NCBI GenBank assembly: GCA_947492825.1
Contig: CANLNT010000001.1
Coordinates: 868,001-932,000, forward strand
Source of the DNA: an uncultured Paracoccaceae bacterium
GTDB lineage: Bacteria; Pseudomonadota; Alphaproteobacteria; Rhodobacterales; Rhodobacteraceae
Reading direction: 5' to 3'
DNA: 64,000 nucleotides
Shown: positions 44,694 through 54,207 of the stretch, in pieces
Layout of the letters: each line of letters starts with the position of its first letter
How positions within the stretch are numbered: position 1 is the stretch's first letter
Notes under the pieces: model-generated
What the model was told of the DNA's origin: nothing
Seen by the model: only the letters and a program-made list of their open reading frames with translations
Database searches by the model: none
Position numbers and translations under genes: made by a program

Positions 44694-45131
44694 ATGCAAT
44701 ACCAATGCACGATCGACATCAACGGCCCGCGCGACCGGGTCACGGCGCTGTTTGATGATCCTGACAACCTGATGCAGTGGCAGGACGGCTTGCAGAGCTT
44801 TGAGCACTTTGAGGGTGAATTTGGCGCGGTCGGGTCGAGGTCCCGCATCCGCTACAAGATGGGCAAGCGCGAGATCGAGATGATCGAGACGCTGGAAGAA
44901 CATGCCATGCCTGACCGAATGGTGGCGGTGTACGAGACCAAAGGCGTGTGGAACCGGAATGTGAACACATTCACGGATCTGGGCGAGGCAACCCGCTGGG
45001 ACATGGATTGCGATTTTCGCTGTAGTGGGTTTCTGAAGGTCATGGCGTTTGTGGCTCCGGGCATGTTCCGCAAACAGACCGAGAAGATGATGCAGGACTT
45101 CAAGCGTTTTGCCGAAGCCGAGATGGGCTAA
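44694..45131 (+). CDS. SRPBCC family protein
   Basis: A 145-residue START-like (SRPBCC) protein, a fold with a deep hydrophobic pocket. It starts MQYQCTIDINGPRDRVTALF, has the usual DDPDNLMQWQDGLQ helix and ends MMQDFKRFAEAEM. Members bind lipids or aromatic ligands or act as small cyclases; the role here is not known. A GGCGGGGGAGAT stretch precedes the ATG. It follows the aminotransferase gene by 42 nt on the same strand and may be co-transcribed. Confidence 0.85.
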   Translation: MQYQCTIDINGPRDRVTALFDDPDNLMQWQDGLQSFEHFEGEFGAVGSRSRIRYKMGKREIEMIETLEEHAMPDRMVAVYETKGVWNRNVNTFTDLGEATRWDMDCDFRCSGFLKVMAFVAPGMFRKQTEKMMQDFKRFAEAEMG

Positions 45132-45202
45132 GGCCGCAAAGTGCGTCCCTTGACGCGGCGGCCCGCGCGCTAGGTTGCGGGGTTCACATGCAAGGGGCGT
45201 TC

Positions 45203-46624
45203 ATGTCTGACACAACACCAATTATTCTGTGGTTTCGGCGCGATCTGCGGCTGGCGGATCATCCGGCACTTTGTGCCGCCGCGACGACGGGGCGGCCGGT
45301 GATCCCGGTCTTCATTCATGATGAGGTGGTCGAGACACACGGTGCCGCACCAAAGTTTCGTCTGGGTTTGTCGGTGGCCGATTTGGCGTCAAGACTGGCA
45401 GAGATTGGCAGCCGCCTGATCCTGCGGCGCGGGCCAGCGTTGGCGGTCTTGCAGGCCTTGATTGCCGAAACCGGGGCGGGGGCGGTTTATTGGTCGCGGC
45501 TTTATGATCCGGCGTCCAAGGCGCGCGATACCGGTGTGAAAGCAGCGTTGAAAGATGCGGGTGTCATCGCCGAAAGCTTTCCGGGCCATGTCTTGTTTGA
45601 GCCCTGGACGGTGCAGACCAAAACCGGTGGCTTCTACCGGGTGTTTACACCGATGTGGAAGGCTGTGCGCGGGGCTGAGATTGCCAGCGCCATGCCCGCG
45701 CCAGCCGCCCTGCCTGCGCCGGGCAGTTGGCCCCAGAGCGATGCGTTGGACAGCTGGCATATGGGGGCGGCAATGCAGCGCGGGGCAGATGTGCTGCGGC
45801 CGCATTGCACGGTGGGCGAAGTCGCGGCAGAGGCCCGACTGGCGGCTTTCATCGACGACAAGGTGGCCCACTATCAGACCAACCGCGATTTGCCGGGGGT
45901 CGACGGCACCTCTCGCCTGTCGGAAAACCTGACCTATGGTGAAATCAGCCCGCGCACCTGCTGGCATGCAGGCTGGGCCGCGCTGCACGCGGGAAAGGCG
46001 GATGCAGAAGTGTTCCTGAAGGAACTGGTTTGGCGCGAATTTGCTTATCACCTGACCCACCACACGCCGCATATCACATCCGGCAATTGGAAGCCGGAGT
46101 GGGATGCCTTCCCTTGGAACCGCGATGAAACCGCAGAGGTGACGGCCTGGAAACGCGGGCGCACGGGTGTGCGGTTTGTCGATGCGGCGATGCGCGAGAT
46201 GTATGTGACCGGCACGATGCACAACCGGGGCCGAATGATTGTGGCGTCCTATCTGACCAAGCATCTGATGAGCCATTGGCAGATCGGGCTGGATTGGTTT
46301 GCAGATTGCCTGATCGACTGGGACCCGTGTTCCAACGCGATGGGCTGGCAATGGTCGGCAGGCTCTGGTCCGGATGCCACGCCCTATTTCCGGGTGTTCA
46401 ACCCGGTCACGCAGCTGGACAAATTCGACAAGGATCGCACCTATGTCGGCCGCTGGATCGCAGAGGGATATCGCAACCCTGCTGACGACGCAGTGGCCTA
46501 TTTCGACGCGATCCCCAAAAGCTGGGCCATGTCACCGGCAGACAGCTACCCCAGCCCGATTGTCACGCCCGAAGCAGGGCGCGCGCGGGCGTTGGAGGCT
46601 TATAGCAATCGCGAAAAGGCTTAG
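45203..46624 (+). CDS. phrB: Deoxyribodipyrimidine photolyase
   Basis: A 473-residue class I CPD photolyase that uses blue light and FADH- to split cyclobutane pyrimidine dimers. The antenna domain starts with PIILWFRRDLRLADHPAL. The FAD domain has TSRLSENLTYGEISPRT near residue 235, then WREFAYHL, GTMHNRGRMIVASYL, LIDWDPCSNAMGWQW, and SGPDATPYFRVFNP. The electron-transfer tryptophan chain is likely intact. The start at 45203 is chosen over an upstream ATG because GGGGCG lies 7 nt before it and the domain begins at once. Its stop overlaps that of the convergent lipoprotein gene. Confidence 0.96.
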   Translation: MSDTTPIILWFRRDLRLADHPALCAAATTGRPVIPVFIHDEVVETHGAAPKFRLGLSVADLASRLAEIGSRLILRRGPALAVLQALIAETGAGAVYWSRLYDPASKARDTGVKAALKDAGVIAESFPGHVLFEPWTVQTKTGGFYRVFTPMWKAVRGAEIASAMPAPAALPAPGSWPQSDALDSWHMGAAMQRGADVLRPHCTVGEVAAEARLAAFIDDKVAHYQTNRDLPGVDGTSRLSENLTYGEISPRTCWHAGWAALHAGKADAEVFLKELVWREFAYHLTHHTPHITSGNWKPEWDAFPWNRDETAEVTAWKRGRTGVRFVDAAMREMYVTGTMHNRGRMIVASYLTKHLMSHWQIGLDWFADCLIDWDPCSNAMGWQWSAGSGPDATPYFRVFNPVTQLDKFDKDRTYVGRWIAEGYRNPADDAVAYFDAIPKSWAMSPADSYPSPIVTPEAGRARALEAYSNREKA

Positions 46625-47049
46625 CTGGCGGGTGCGGGGGTCATGTTATCCATGAAGACCCAGCCACGGCGCAGAGGCTCGCCAAAGGCGACAGAGCACA
46701 TGTTGACCTCGACCGCGCAGGCATCAATGCCGCCGCCGTTGCCGGGGGACAGGCGGGCCACCACATCCTGACCGTCGGGGCCGGAATAAACCGGCAGGGC
46801 CAGAACGCCGGTGTTCACATAAGCGACGTTGGGTTGGAACCGGTTGGTCCAATTGAGGTCAAGGGCAGGGCCGGTGGCGATGGCTTGTGGCAGCATCTGC
46901 GGTGTCACACCGGTGATCGAAGTGGGCGCCTGCACCGTGGGGGTGTCGACGGCGATTTGATCGGCAGGCGCATTGGCCACCGCGATCCCGTCACATCCCG
47001 CCACTGTCAGCAGCGCCAGTCCAGCGCCGATCATTCGCATCATACCCAT
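46621..47049 (-). CDS. SH3-like domain lipoprotein
   Basis: A 142-residue exported lipoprotein. The signal MGMMRMIGAGLALLTVAGC has a lipobox (TVAGC) that places the modified Cys near residue 19. A second part, GVLALPVYSGPDGQDVVARL, looks like a bacterial SH3-like strand set, and two more cysteines (DACAVEVNMCSVAFG) may form a disulfide. It would be held in the inner leaf of the outer membrane or in the inner membrane. The start at 47049 is the first ATG giving a lipoprotein signal. It ends 4 nt inside the convergent phrB stop. Family recognition is moderate. Confidence 0.78.
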   Translation of the reverse strand: MGMMRMIGAGLALLTVAGCDGIAVANAPADQIAVDTPTVQAPTSITGVTPQMLPQAIATGPALDLNWTNRFQPNVAYVNTGVLALPVYSGPDGQDVVARLSPGNGGGIDACAVEVNMCSVAFGEPLRRGWVFMDNMTPAPAS

Positions 47050-47251
47050 CTTTTGTATTCCCCAGTTCAAAGCCCCGCGCAGCCGGGGTGTTGCGATGTC
47101 TACACCACGCGATGCGCCATAAATCCAGTCCTGACCCACATTTGCGAAACTAAACGCATCCGGAACCGTGACTTTGACGTAACAAAGGTTAATGATGACG
47201 GGCAGGGGGAATAATCCCCGCGTCTGACCACTTAAGACGACAGGGAACACG

Positions 47252-48460
47252 ATGATACTGACTTCGACCGAGGGGCAAAAGAGCCTCCCGCGTTACTTTT
47301 CAGCTGTATTCAACAGGCTGGGTGGGCTGAAACGCGGGCGGTTGGACATCAAGCTGCAAGACGGGCGCATCTTTCGGTTGGAAGGGCCCGCACCGGGCCA
47401 TGTTGCCGAAATTGAAGTGCATAACCCTGACCTGTTCACCCGGACGATCCGCGAAGGCGATCTGGGGTTTTCCGATGCTTACCTAGACGGCTGGTGGAGC
47501 ACGCCAGATTTGCAGGCCTTTATGGATTTGGTGCATGACGAGGCCGAAGAGATGTACGACGGCTTTCCCGGGCAGGGATTGGTGCGTTTGTGGGAAAAGA
47601 TGCGGTTCTGGCTACAGTCAAATTCCAAACGGCAAGCCAAAAAGAACATCAGCTATCATTACGATTTGGGTAATGATTTCTATGGGTTGTGGCTTGATGA
47701 TACGATGACCTATTCATCAGCCAAGTTCGAGACAGGGCAGGAAAGTCTGGAAAAGGCGCAAACCCAGAAATACGCCAGCATGGTGGATCAGATGGGCGCA
47801 CAACCGGGCGATCACGTGCTGGAAATCGGCTGCGGGTGGGGTGGTTTTGCAGAATATGCCGCGAAAGAGCGTGGATTAAAGGTGACCTGCCTGACGATCA
47901 GCAGGGAGCAGTTTAACTACGCCGTGGAGCGCATTGAAAAGGCTGGACTTTCCGATCGGGTGACGTTCAAGTTACAGGACTATCGTGATGAGACCGGCAC
48001 CTATGATGGGATCGCGAGCATTGAGATGTTCGAGGCGGTGGGTGAAAAGTACTGGCCGGTCTATTTTGACACCGTGCGGGACCGCTTGAAGCCGGGCAAG
48101 AATGCAACGTTGCAGATTATCACCGTCGCGGACCACCGCTGGGATGTCTACAAGCGCGGCCCGGATTTCATCCAAAAATACATCTTTCCCGGTGGCATGC
48201 TGCCCAGCCCCACAAAGCTGCGTGAAGCGGTTGAGACGGCAGGGTTGAAGGTTTCAAAGTCGGTCGAATTCGGACCGTCCTACGATATCACCTTGCGGCG
48301 CTGGCACGAGGTTTTCAACGCCAAGTGGGACCAAATCGCCGGTATGGGATTTGATGACCGGTTCCGCAAAATGTGGAACTTTTACCTCACCTCTTGCGCG
48401 AGCACCTTTAAAAGCGGAAACTGCGATGTAACGCAGATTACCGTCACAAGGGCCCACTGA
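47252..48460 (+). CDS. Cyclopropane-fatty-acyl-phospholipid synthase family methyltransferase
   Basis: A 402-residue SAM-dependent enzyme of the CFA synthase/mycolic-acid-cyclopropane family. The N-terminal part (about 1-110) is the CFA lid domain. The methyltransferase core has VLEIGCGWGGFAEYAA near residue 190, the YHYDLGNDFYGLWLDDTMTY block before it, and IASIEMFEAVGEKYW near 252. It methylates unsaturated phospholipid chains, giving cyclopropane or a related modification. No cytosolic targeting change is visible. A palindrome GGGGAATAATCCCC lies 35 nt before its ATG and may affect translation. The TrgA gene follows 38 nt later. Confidence 0.9.
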   Translation: MILTSTEGQKSLPRYFSAVFNRLGGLKRGRLDIKLQDGRIFRLEGPAPGHVAEIEVHNPDLFTRTIREGDLGFSDAYLDGWWSTPDLQAFMDLVHDEAEEMYDGFPGQGLVRLWEKMRFWLQSNSKRQAKKNISYHYDLGNDFYGLWLDDTMTYSSAKFETGQESLEKAQTQKYASMVDQMGAQPGDHVLEIGCGWGGFAEYAAKERGLKVTCLTISREQFNYAVERIEKAGLSDRVTFKLQDYRDETGTYDGIASIEMFEAVGEKYWPVYFDTVRDRLKPGKNATLQIITVADHRWDVYKRGPDFIQKYIFPGGMLPSPTKLREAVETAGLKVSKSVEFGPSYDITLRRWHEVFNAKWDQIAGMGFDDRFRKMWNFYLTSCASTFKSGNCDVTQITVTRAH

Positions 48461-48498
48461 ACGCGGACCTCGGGCGGATTGCACGAGGGAGCAGACCC

Positions 48499-48939
48499 AT
48501 GCCGACAGCCGGACGTTTGACCGCCGCCTTGGCCCTTGCCCTGTTGGGGGGCTATCTGGCTTATCTGACATCGCCACTTTTCGAAGAGGGGTCTTTGCCC
48601 GGTTTCTGGTGGCCTTTATGTATCCTGGCCGGTGTCTGGGCCGGTTGGGTGGTAATGGGCAAGCGCGCCGGTCGCGGCTATTCGGCGGCGGTGGGCAACG
48701 GATTTACCGGTGTGGCGGCGCAGGTGTTCTGGATCCTGTTTCTGACGGCGGGTGCAGATATGCTGCAGAAATCCATGCGCCGCAGCTATGACGGCCCGAT
48801 CGAGGCGGTGATTGATGTGTTCCAACTGATGTGGGAATACGCGCAGGATCTGGGCACGCAAGAGGTGGGCGTGGCCCTGGTCGTTGGCGCGATTTGTGCG
48901 GCCTTCTTTTCGGAATTCTACGCGAAACGCTTTCCTTGA
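48499..48939 (+). CDS. trgA: TrgA family membrane protein
   Basis: A 146-residue membrane protein matching TrgA, first known from a tellurite-resistance locus of Rhodobacter sphaeroides. Four helices are predicted (about residues 6-24, 34-52, 66-88 and 117-140). The loop GKRAGRGYSAAVGNGFTG and RRSYDGPIEAVIDVFQLMW are typical. Its biochemical role is unknown. The trgB start codon overlaps its stop, and cysK follows, which repeats the order trgA-trgB-cysK of Rhodobacter and supports the assignment. Confidence 0.88.
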   Translation: MPTAGRLTAALALALLGGYLAYLTSPLFEEGSLPGFWWPLCILAGVWAGWVVMGKRAGRGYSAAVGNGFTGVAAQVFWILFLTAGADMLQKSMRRSYDGPIEAVIDVFQLMWEYAQDLGTQEVGVALVVGAICAAFFSEFYAKRFP

Positions 48940-50060
48940 ACCTGTTTGTTTACGGCACGTTACGCGCCTTTCCGCTGATGGAGGCCGTCGGCGGAGATAG
49001 ATTTCGCCACGCGCCTGCGACACTCGATCATTACCAGGTCACAGGTGTTGTGGGCGACGTTGTGCCGACGATCTTTGCCGAGATTGACGGTCAGGCAGAG
49101 GGGCTGTTGTTGCGGAACGTGACGCCTGCCGCGATGGCGCGGTTTGATCTGTTCGAGATGGCTTGGGACTACACGCGCCATACCGTCACAGTGCAGACAG
49201 CGGACGGACCGAAAGAGGCAGAGTTTTATTTGCCGCCTGAGGGGCAGAATTCGAACGGACGCGCGTGGTCTTTGCAGGATTGGGAGGCGCAAAATTGCGC
49301 AGCCGTGACCGATGCCGCAAAAGAGATGTTTGCCCGCGATCCGCTGCCCGATGAGGCGGGGTTTGCGTCGCGCTGGCCGATGGCCTTGTCCCGCGCGTGG
49401 GCGCGGACCCGCGCGCGCACGCGGCGTGCCCCCACCTCCCTGCGCAGTGATCACAACCGATTTGAGGACGGAAGCGTTGCGGCGATACGGGCGATGTCGC
49501 CACCACAGGGCAGCTTTTTCGCGCTGCAGTCGTTTGAGGTCAGCCATCAGCGCTTTGACGGACAGGGCAGCGGGGTCTTACCGCGCGAAGTTTTTCTGGG
49601 TGTCGATGCCGCACTTGTACTGCCTTATGACCCGGTCAGTGACAGGGTGCTTTTGGTGGAACAAATTCGCATGGGGCCACTGCGGCTGGGAGAGCCGAAC
49701 CCTTGGGTTCTGGAACCGGTGGCGGGCATCGTGGATGCAGGTGAGACGCCAGAGGCCGCCGCACTGCGTGAAGCCGCGGAAGAGGCGGGGCTGGAAGACA
49801 TGGTGCTGGAGCCGATCAACAGCTTTTATCCAAGCCCCGGTGCTTCCACAGACTTTTTCTATTGTTATCTGGGGCTGACAACGCTTGCTGATCGGGATGC
49901 CTATTCCGGCGGGCTGGCGGCCGAGCACGAAGACCTGCGGCTGCATACGATCCCCTTTGCGCGCGCGATGGATTTGGCCCGGACCGGAGAGATTGGCGCA
50001 GGTCCTTTGCTGGCGATGCTCTATTGGCTGGCATTGAACCGGGACCGCTTGCGCGCTTGA
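48936..50060 (+). CDS. trgB: TrgB: gamma-glutamylcyclotransferase-like domain fused to NUDIX hydrolase
   Basis: A 374-residue two-domain protein. The N-terminal domain begins LNLFVYGTLR and runs about 110 residues, as in gamma-glutamylcyclotransferase-like (AIG2) proteins. The C-terminal half is an ADP-ribose-type NUDIX hydrolase with the complete box GIVDAGETPEAAALREAAEEAGL split as G(x5)E(x7)REAAEEAG. The start must be TTG at 48936, overlapping the trgA stop, because no ATG lies near the LFVYGTLR start. Upstream in-frame ATGs fall inside trgA. In Rhodobacter it adds to tellurite resistance; the mechanism is not established. Confidence 0.88.
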   Translation: MNLFVYGTLRAFPLMEAVGGDRFRHAPATLDHYQVTGVVGDVVPTIFAEIDGQAEGLLLRNVTPAAMARFDLFEMAWDYTRHTVTVQTADGPKEAEFYLPPEGQNSNGRAWSLQDWEAQNCAAVTDAAKEMFARDPLPDEAGFASRWPMALSRAWARTRARTRRAPTSLRSDHNRFEDGSVAAIRAMSPPQGSFFALQSFEVSHQRFDGQGSGVLPREVFLGVDAALVLPYDPVSDRVLLVEQIRMGPLRLGEPNPWVLEPVAGIVDAGETPEAAALREAAEEAGLEDMVLEPINSFYPSPGASTDFFYCYLGLTTLADRDAYSGGLAAEHEDLRLHTIPFARAMDLARTGEIGAGPLLAMLYWLALNRDRLRA

Positions 50061-50111
50061 GTTCGGCGGTGTCGCCGCCTAGACATGAACCAACAGGACA
50101 AAGGCCCCAAG

Positions 50112-51143
50112 ATGCACATCAAATCCGACCTTGCCGCCGCCGTTGGCAACACCCCATTGATCAAGCTGCGCGCCGCGTCAGAGGCGACGGGCTGCACCAT
50201 TTTGGGCAAGGCAGAATTTCTGAACCCAGGCCAGTCAGTCAAGGACCGTGCGGCGCTTTTCATGATCCGCGACGCGGTGGCGCGCGGAGATTTGCGACCC
50301 GGTGGCACCATCGTGGAGGGCACGGCGGGCAACACCGGGATCGGTTTGTCGCTGGTGGGGGCCTCGATGGGGTTCAAATCCGTAATTGTGATGCCCGAAA
50401 CCCAATCAGACGAAAAGAAAGAAATGATCCGTCTGACCGGGGCGGAATTGGTGCTGGTGCCTGCGGTGCCCTATGCCAATCCAAACAATTACGTGAAGTA
50501 TTCACAGAGGTTGGCCGCCGCCTTGGCCAAGACAGAACCGAATGGCGCGGTTTGGGCCAACCAGTTTGACAACACGGCCAACCGGCAGGCCCACGTGGAA
50601 ACCACCGGGCCCGAGCTGTGGGAGCAGACGGGCGGCAAGCTGGATGGGTTTACCTGCGCCTGCGGGTCGGGCGGTACGTTGGCCGGTGTCGCCGAGTTTT
50701 TGCAGCCCAAGGGCGTGAAGATCGCGTTGTCGGACCCCGATGGATCAGGGCTTTACAAGCTATTCACCGGAGAGACGCCCGCGTCTGGCGATAGTATTTC
50801 TGAAGGGATCGGGCAAGGGCGGATTACGGCCAACCTGGAAGGGTTCAAGCCAGACTTTGCCTATAAGATCCCCGATGCCGAAGCGCTTCCGTTGATCTAT
50901 GATTTGCTGGCTGACGAGGGGTTGTGCATGGGTGGGTCGACGGCAATCAATATCGCAGGGGCCATCCGGTTAGCACGCGACCTTGGGCCAGGGCACACGA
51001 TTGCAACGATGCTGTGTGACTATGGCACGCGATATCAGTCCAAGGTTTGGAACCCTGCGTTTCTGAAATCAAAAGGGCTGCCAGTGCCGGCGTGGTTGGA
51101 TCGTGCGCCTGCCGACATCCCATCTGTGGCCGAGGACGTGTAA
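50112..51143 (+). CDS. cysK: Cysteine synthase A (O-acetylserine sulfhydrylase)
   Basis: A 343-residue PLP enzyme that makes L-cysteine from O-acetylserine and sulfide. The PLP lysine is in LNPGQSVKDRAALFM near residue 44, the substrate loop is VEGTAGNTGIGLS, and the phosphate-binding loop is CACGSGGTLAGV. The last part, RYQSKVWNPAFLKSKG, is typical of the alphaproteobacterial type. ATG 50112 was preferred over 50085 because AAAGG lies 7 nt before it and MHIKSDLAAAVGNTPLIKL is the family N terminus. It follows trgB as in Rhodobacter. Its product also lowers tellurite stress in that group. Confidence 0.93.
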   Translation: MHIKSDLAAAVGNTPLIKLRAASEATGCTILGKAEFLNPGQSVKDRAALFMIRDAVARGDLRPGGTIVEGTAGNTGIGLSLVGASMGFKSVIVMPETQSDEKKEMIRLTGAELVLVPAVPYANPNNYVKYSQRLAAALAKTEPNGAVWANQFDNTANRQAHVETTGPELWEQTGGKLDGFTCACGSGGTLAGVAEFLQPKGVKIALSDPDGSGLYKLFTGETPASGDSISEGIGQGRITANLEGFKPDFAYKIPDAEALPLIYDLLADEGLCMGGSTAINIAGAIRLARDLGPGHTIATMLCDYGTRYQSKVWNPAFLKSKGLPVPAWLDRAPADIPSVAEDV

Positions 51144-51145
51144 CC

Positions 51146-53488
51146 TTGGGCGCGATCCTGCGCCTGTGTTGCTTGCTGCTGGTCGTTTCGATCGGCACCG
51201 CTGCTGTGGCGCAAACCGCAGAACCTGAACTTGCAGATGATCAGGACGCAATGACGCCGCTTGCTGCGATGTTTCAGGACATTGCGGAGTGGGAGAATGT
51301 TGCGCAGCGGGCCGAGGACAGTCTTGGTACAGGCGTGACGACGACATTTGCCCTGAACCGATTGCGGGATGAGTTGTTCCTGTGGCGCGAGACGTTTGCA
51401 GACAAACTGGCCGATAATCAGGCGCGGATCACCACGGTGGACAGCCAGTTGGAGGCGTTAGGCGCCCCCCCTGAAAGCGGGGAAGAGGACCCGCAGATCG
51501 CCGCCCGCCGTGCGGAATTAGACGCGCTGCGCCAAAGCCTTGCGACCCCCGATACCTTGGTGGCAGAGGCGCACGCGCGGGCCAATGGGCTGTTGGCCGA
51601 AATTGATACGCAGGCGCGGGCGCAATTTGCCAGCCGGTTGCTGGTGCGCGATGCCTCGCCCCTTAATCCCACCCATTGGGGGGAGGCGATCGCGGCCTTT
51701 GGTGCGAGTTTGCAACTGATGTGGTCGGATATGGCGGCCGGGATCAGGACCAAGGTGGGCAACGGGACTATCTGGTCTGTCGCACCGCTTGCGCTGATAG
51801 GGATCGTTGCGGGTCTAGTCATGATGCTGCGTGCGCGGGGCTGGGTGCGGGGCATGCGCGACGGGCTGGGCAACAGATCACCACAGGCCCGGGCGCTGTG
51901 GTCGTTCATCCTGTCGCTGGGGCAGATGGTGCTGCCGCTGATCGGGCTGACGCTGTTTACCGAGTCTTTGCAAAGCCTAGATGTGCTGTCATCACGGGCA
52001 GACAAGATGTTCGGAGCCCTCTTTTCCGCGGTCTTCGTCATCATCGTTGCCCGCTGGTTGAACGACAAGCTGTTCCCACCGGGCCCCGCCTTTGGCCCGC
52101 TAAGCTTTGCGCCTGAAAGCAATGACCGCATTCGGCGCGCGGGGATCACGCTAAGCTATGGTTTGGCGGCGATTGTGTTCGTTGCCGCGATGATGGAGCT
52201 GGTTGATGCGGCACGCATCTCTGTCGCGGTGATGCTGTTTCCCTTGCTGCTGTTTTTGGCGTTCACGCTGTATCAGCTGGGCAATGCGCTGCGCAGCCCG
52301 CCGGTGGATGATCCGAACTATAGCGGTACCGGGGGCCGGGTGCGGAGCGTGATCGGGCGGCTGACGATGGGGGTCGCCCTTGCTGCACCGGTTTTTGCAG
52401 CGCTTGGCTATGTCAACGCGGCCATTGGCCTGTTCCGCCCCGTGGTGCTGACACTTGCGATCCTTGGCGTCGTGGTCGTGCTGCAACGGTTGGTGTCGGA
52501 TATCTACGATTCAGGTGACGCGGACGAGGCTGATGCCGCAGGGCCATTGATGCCGGTGCTGATCGGGCTGGGCGTGGGCATCCTCGCCTTGCCGTTCCTG
52601 GCCTTGGCCTGGGGCGCGCGGGTGACGGATTTGTTTGAAATCTGGGCCCGAATCTCTGCCGGGTTTGCAGTCGGAGATACCCGGATTTCGCCGTCCGATT
52701 TCATGACCTTCCTGCTGGTCTTTGCCATCGGCTATGTGCTGACGCGTTTTGTGCAGGCGACGCTGCGCAATTCGGTTCTGCCACGTACAAAGCTGGATCT
52801 GGGAGGGCAGAATGCGGTGCGATCCGGTGTTGGCTACGTCGGCATTTTTCTGGCGGGGCTGTTTGCGATCACCAGCGCAGGGATTGATCTGACTTCGCTT
52901 GCCTTTGTGGCGGGTGCGCTGTCGCTGGGTATCGGCTTTGGCTTGCAGAACATTGTGCAGAACTTTGTCTCTGGCATCATCCTGCTGATCGAACGCCCGA
53001 TTGCCGAGGGCGACATGATCGAGGTCAACGGCCAGATGGGGTTTGTGCGCGATATTTCGGTCAGGTCGACGCGGATCGAGACCTTTGACCGGACCGATGT
53101 GATCATTCCCAATGCGGATCTGGTCAGCGGGCAGGTGATCAACTGGACCCAAGGCAACCCGGTGGGGCGTCTGATCGTGCCGGTTGGTGTGGCCTATGGG
53201 ACGGATGTGGAAAAGGTGCGCGGCATACTGGCCGAGATCGCGGAAAGGCATCCGATGTCGCTGATGGACCCGCCGCCGCAGGTGTTTTTCATGGGGTTCG
53301 GCGCATCCTCGCTGGATTTTGAAATACGCGTGCATTTGCGCGATGTGAACTGGAAGGTCGTGACCCTGTCCGAGATGAATTATGAGATCAACGCGCGCTT
53401 TGCCGAAGCCGGGATTGAAGTTCCGTTCCCGCAGCAGGACTTGTGGTTGCGCAATCCAGAGACCCTGAACCGTCCGGAGGAGACATGA
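51146..53488 (+). CDS. MscS-family mechanosensitive channel with DUF3772 N terminus
   Basis: A 780-residue inner-membrane protein. A signal peptide (LRLCCLLLVVSIGTAAVAQ) and a periplasmic DUF3772-type coiled-coil region (about 25-200) are followed by around eleven membrane helices. The MscS core is near residues 595-690: LAFVAGALSLGIGFGLQNIV, then QNFVSGIILLIERPIAEGD and RSTRIETFDRTDVIIPNADL. The C-terminal soluble cage ends FPQQDLWLRN. It should open under membrane tension to release osmolytes. A TTG at 51146 is the best start, since it lies 2 nt after the cysK stop and leads directly into the signal peptide. Confidence 0.9.
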   Translation: MGAILRLCCLLLVVSIGTAAVAQTAEPELADDQDAMTPLAAMFQDIAEWENVAQRAEDSLGTGVTTTFALNRLRDELFLWRETFADKLADNQARITTVDSQLEALGAPPESGEEDPQIAARRAELDALRQSLATPDTLVAEAHARANGLLAEIDTQARAQFASRLLVRDASPLNPTHWGEAIAAFGASLQLMWSDMAAGIRTKVGNGTIWSVAPLALIGIVAGLVMMLRARGWVRGMRDGLGNRSPQARALWSFILSLGQMVLPLIGLTLFTESLQSLDVLSSRADKMFGALFSAVFVIIVARWLNDKLFPPGPAFGPLSFAPESNDRIRRAGITLSYGLAAIVFVAAMMELVDAARISVAVMLFPLLLFLAFTLYQLGNALRSPPVDDPNYSGTGGRVRSVIGRLTMGVALAAPVFAALGYVNAAIGLFRPVVLTLAILGVVVVLQRLVSDIYDSGDADEADAAGPLMPVLIGLGVGILALPFLALAWGARVTDLFEIWARISAGFAVGDTRISPSDFMTFLLVFAIGYVLTRFVQATLRNSVLPRTKLDLGGQNAVRSGVGYVGIFLAGLFAITSAGIDLTSLAFVAGALSLGIGFGLQNIVQNFVSGIILLIERPIAEGDMIEVNGQMGFVRDISVRSTRIETFDRTDVIIPNADLVSGQVINWTQGNPVGRLIVPVGVAYGTDVEKVRGILAEIAERHPMSLMDPPPQVFFMGFGASSLDFEIRVHLRDVNWKVVTLSEMNYEINARFAEAGIEVPFPQQDLWLRNPETLNRPEET

Positions 53489-54207
53489 CCAAACCGCTAT
53501 TTCGGGATGATGCCTATGCACGTGATGCGGTGGGCCGCGTGGTCGAGATAACAGCCGAGGGTGGGATCGTGTTGGATCAGACGAATTTCTATCCCACATC
53601 GGGCGGGCAGCCCGGCGATGCCGGGCGGCTGACATGGCAGGGCGGTGCGATTGAGGTTGCCACAACGGTCAAGGGGCCCGGAGATGCGATTGTTCTGGTT
53701 CCCGCAGAGCCTGCGGCCTTGCCAGAGCCGGGCACGCAGGTTCAGCAGACCTTGGCCTGGGACCGGCGGCACAAGTTGATGCGGATGCATACAGCACTTC
53801 ATTTGCTGTCGGTTGTAATCCCTTTGCCGGTGACGGGCGGGTCCATTGGGACGGACAAGTCGCGGCTGGATTTTGACATGGAAGATGCGCCAGCCGACAA
53901 GGCTGCATTGGACGCCACACTCAACAAGCTGATCGATTGCCATTTCGCGGTGTCGGACGAATGGATCACAGAGGCCGAACTGGACGAGAACCCCAGCCTT
54001 GTCAAAACGCTGTCGGTGCAGCCGCCGCGCGGGGCAGGGCAGATCCGGTTGGTGCGTATTGGGGTTGGTGAAAACACAGCCGATCTGCAGCCCTGTGGTG
54101 GCACGCATGTGGCCAACACTGATGAGATTGGCCGTGTTCGGATCGGCAAGATCGAGAAGAAAGGGCGCCAGAACCGGCGGGTCTATCTGCATCTGGAGGA
54201 TGTGTGA
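53485..54207 (+). CDS. Alanyl-tRNA editing protein AlaX
   Basis: A 240-residue trans-editing hydrolase that clears mischarged tRNA(Ala), for example Ser-tRNA(Ala). It has the metal-site pair HTALHLL (HxxxH in frame near residue 103) and the C-terminal CGGTHVANTDEIG, both from the AlaRS editing domain. The N-terminal domain starts LDQTNFYPTSGGQPGDAG, also shared with AlaRS. It lacks the aminoacylation domain. Its ATG overlaps the mscS stop (ATGA) behind a strong GGAGGA, so translation of the two is coupled although their roles appear unrelated. Confidence 0.93.
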   Translation: MTKPLFRDDAYARDAVGRVVEITAEGGIVLDQTNFYPTSGGQPGDAGRLTWQGGAIEVATTVKGPGDAIVLVPAEPAALPEPGTQVQQTLAWDRRHKLMRMHTALHLLSVVIPLPVTGGSIGTDKSRLDFDMEDAPADKAALDATLNKLIDCHFAVSDEWITEAELDENPSLVKTLSVQPPRGAGQIRLVRIGVGENTADLQPCGGTHVANTDEIGRVRIGKIEKKGRQNRRVYLHLEDV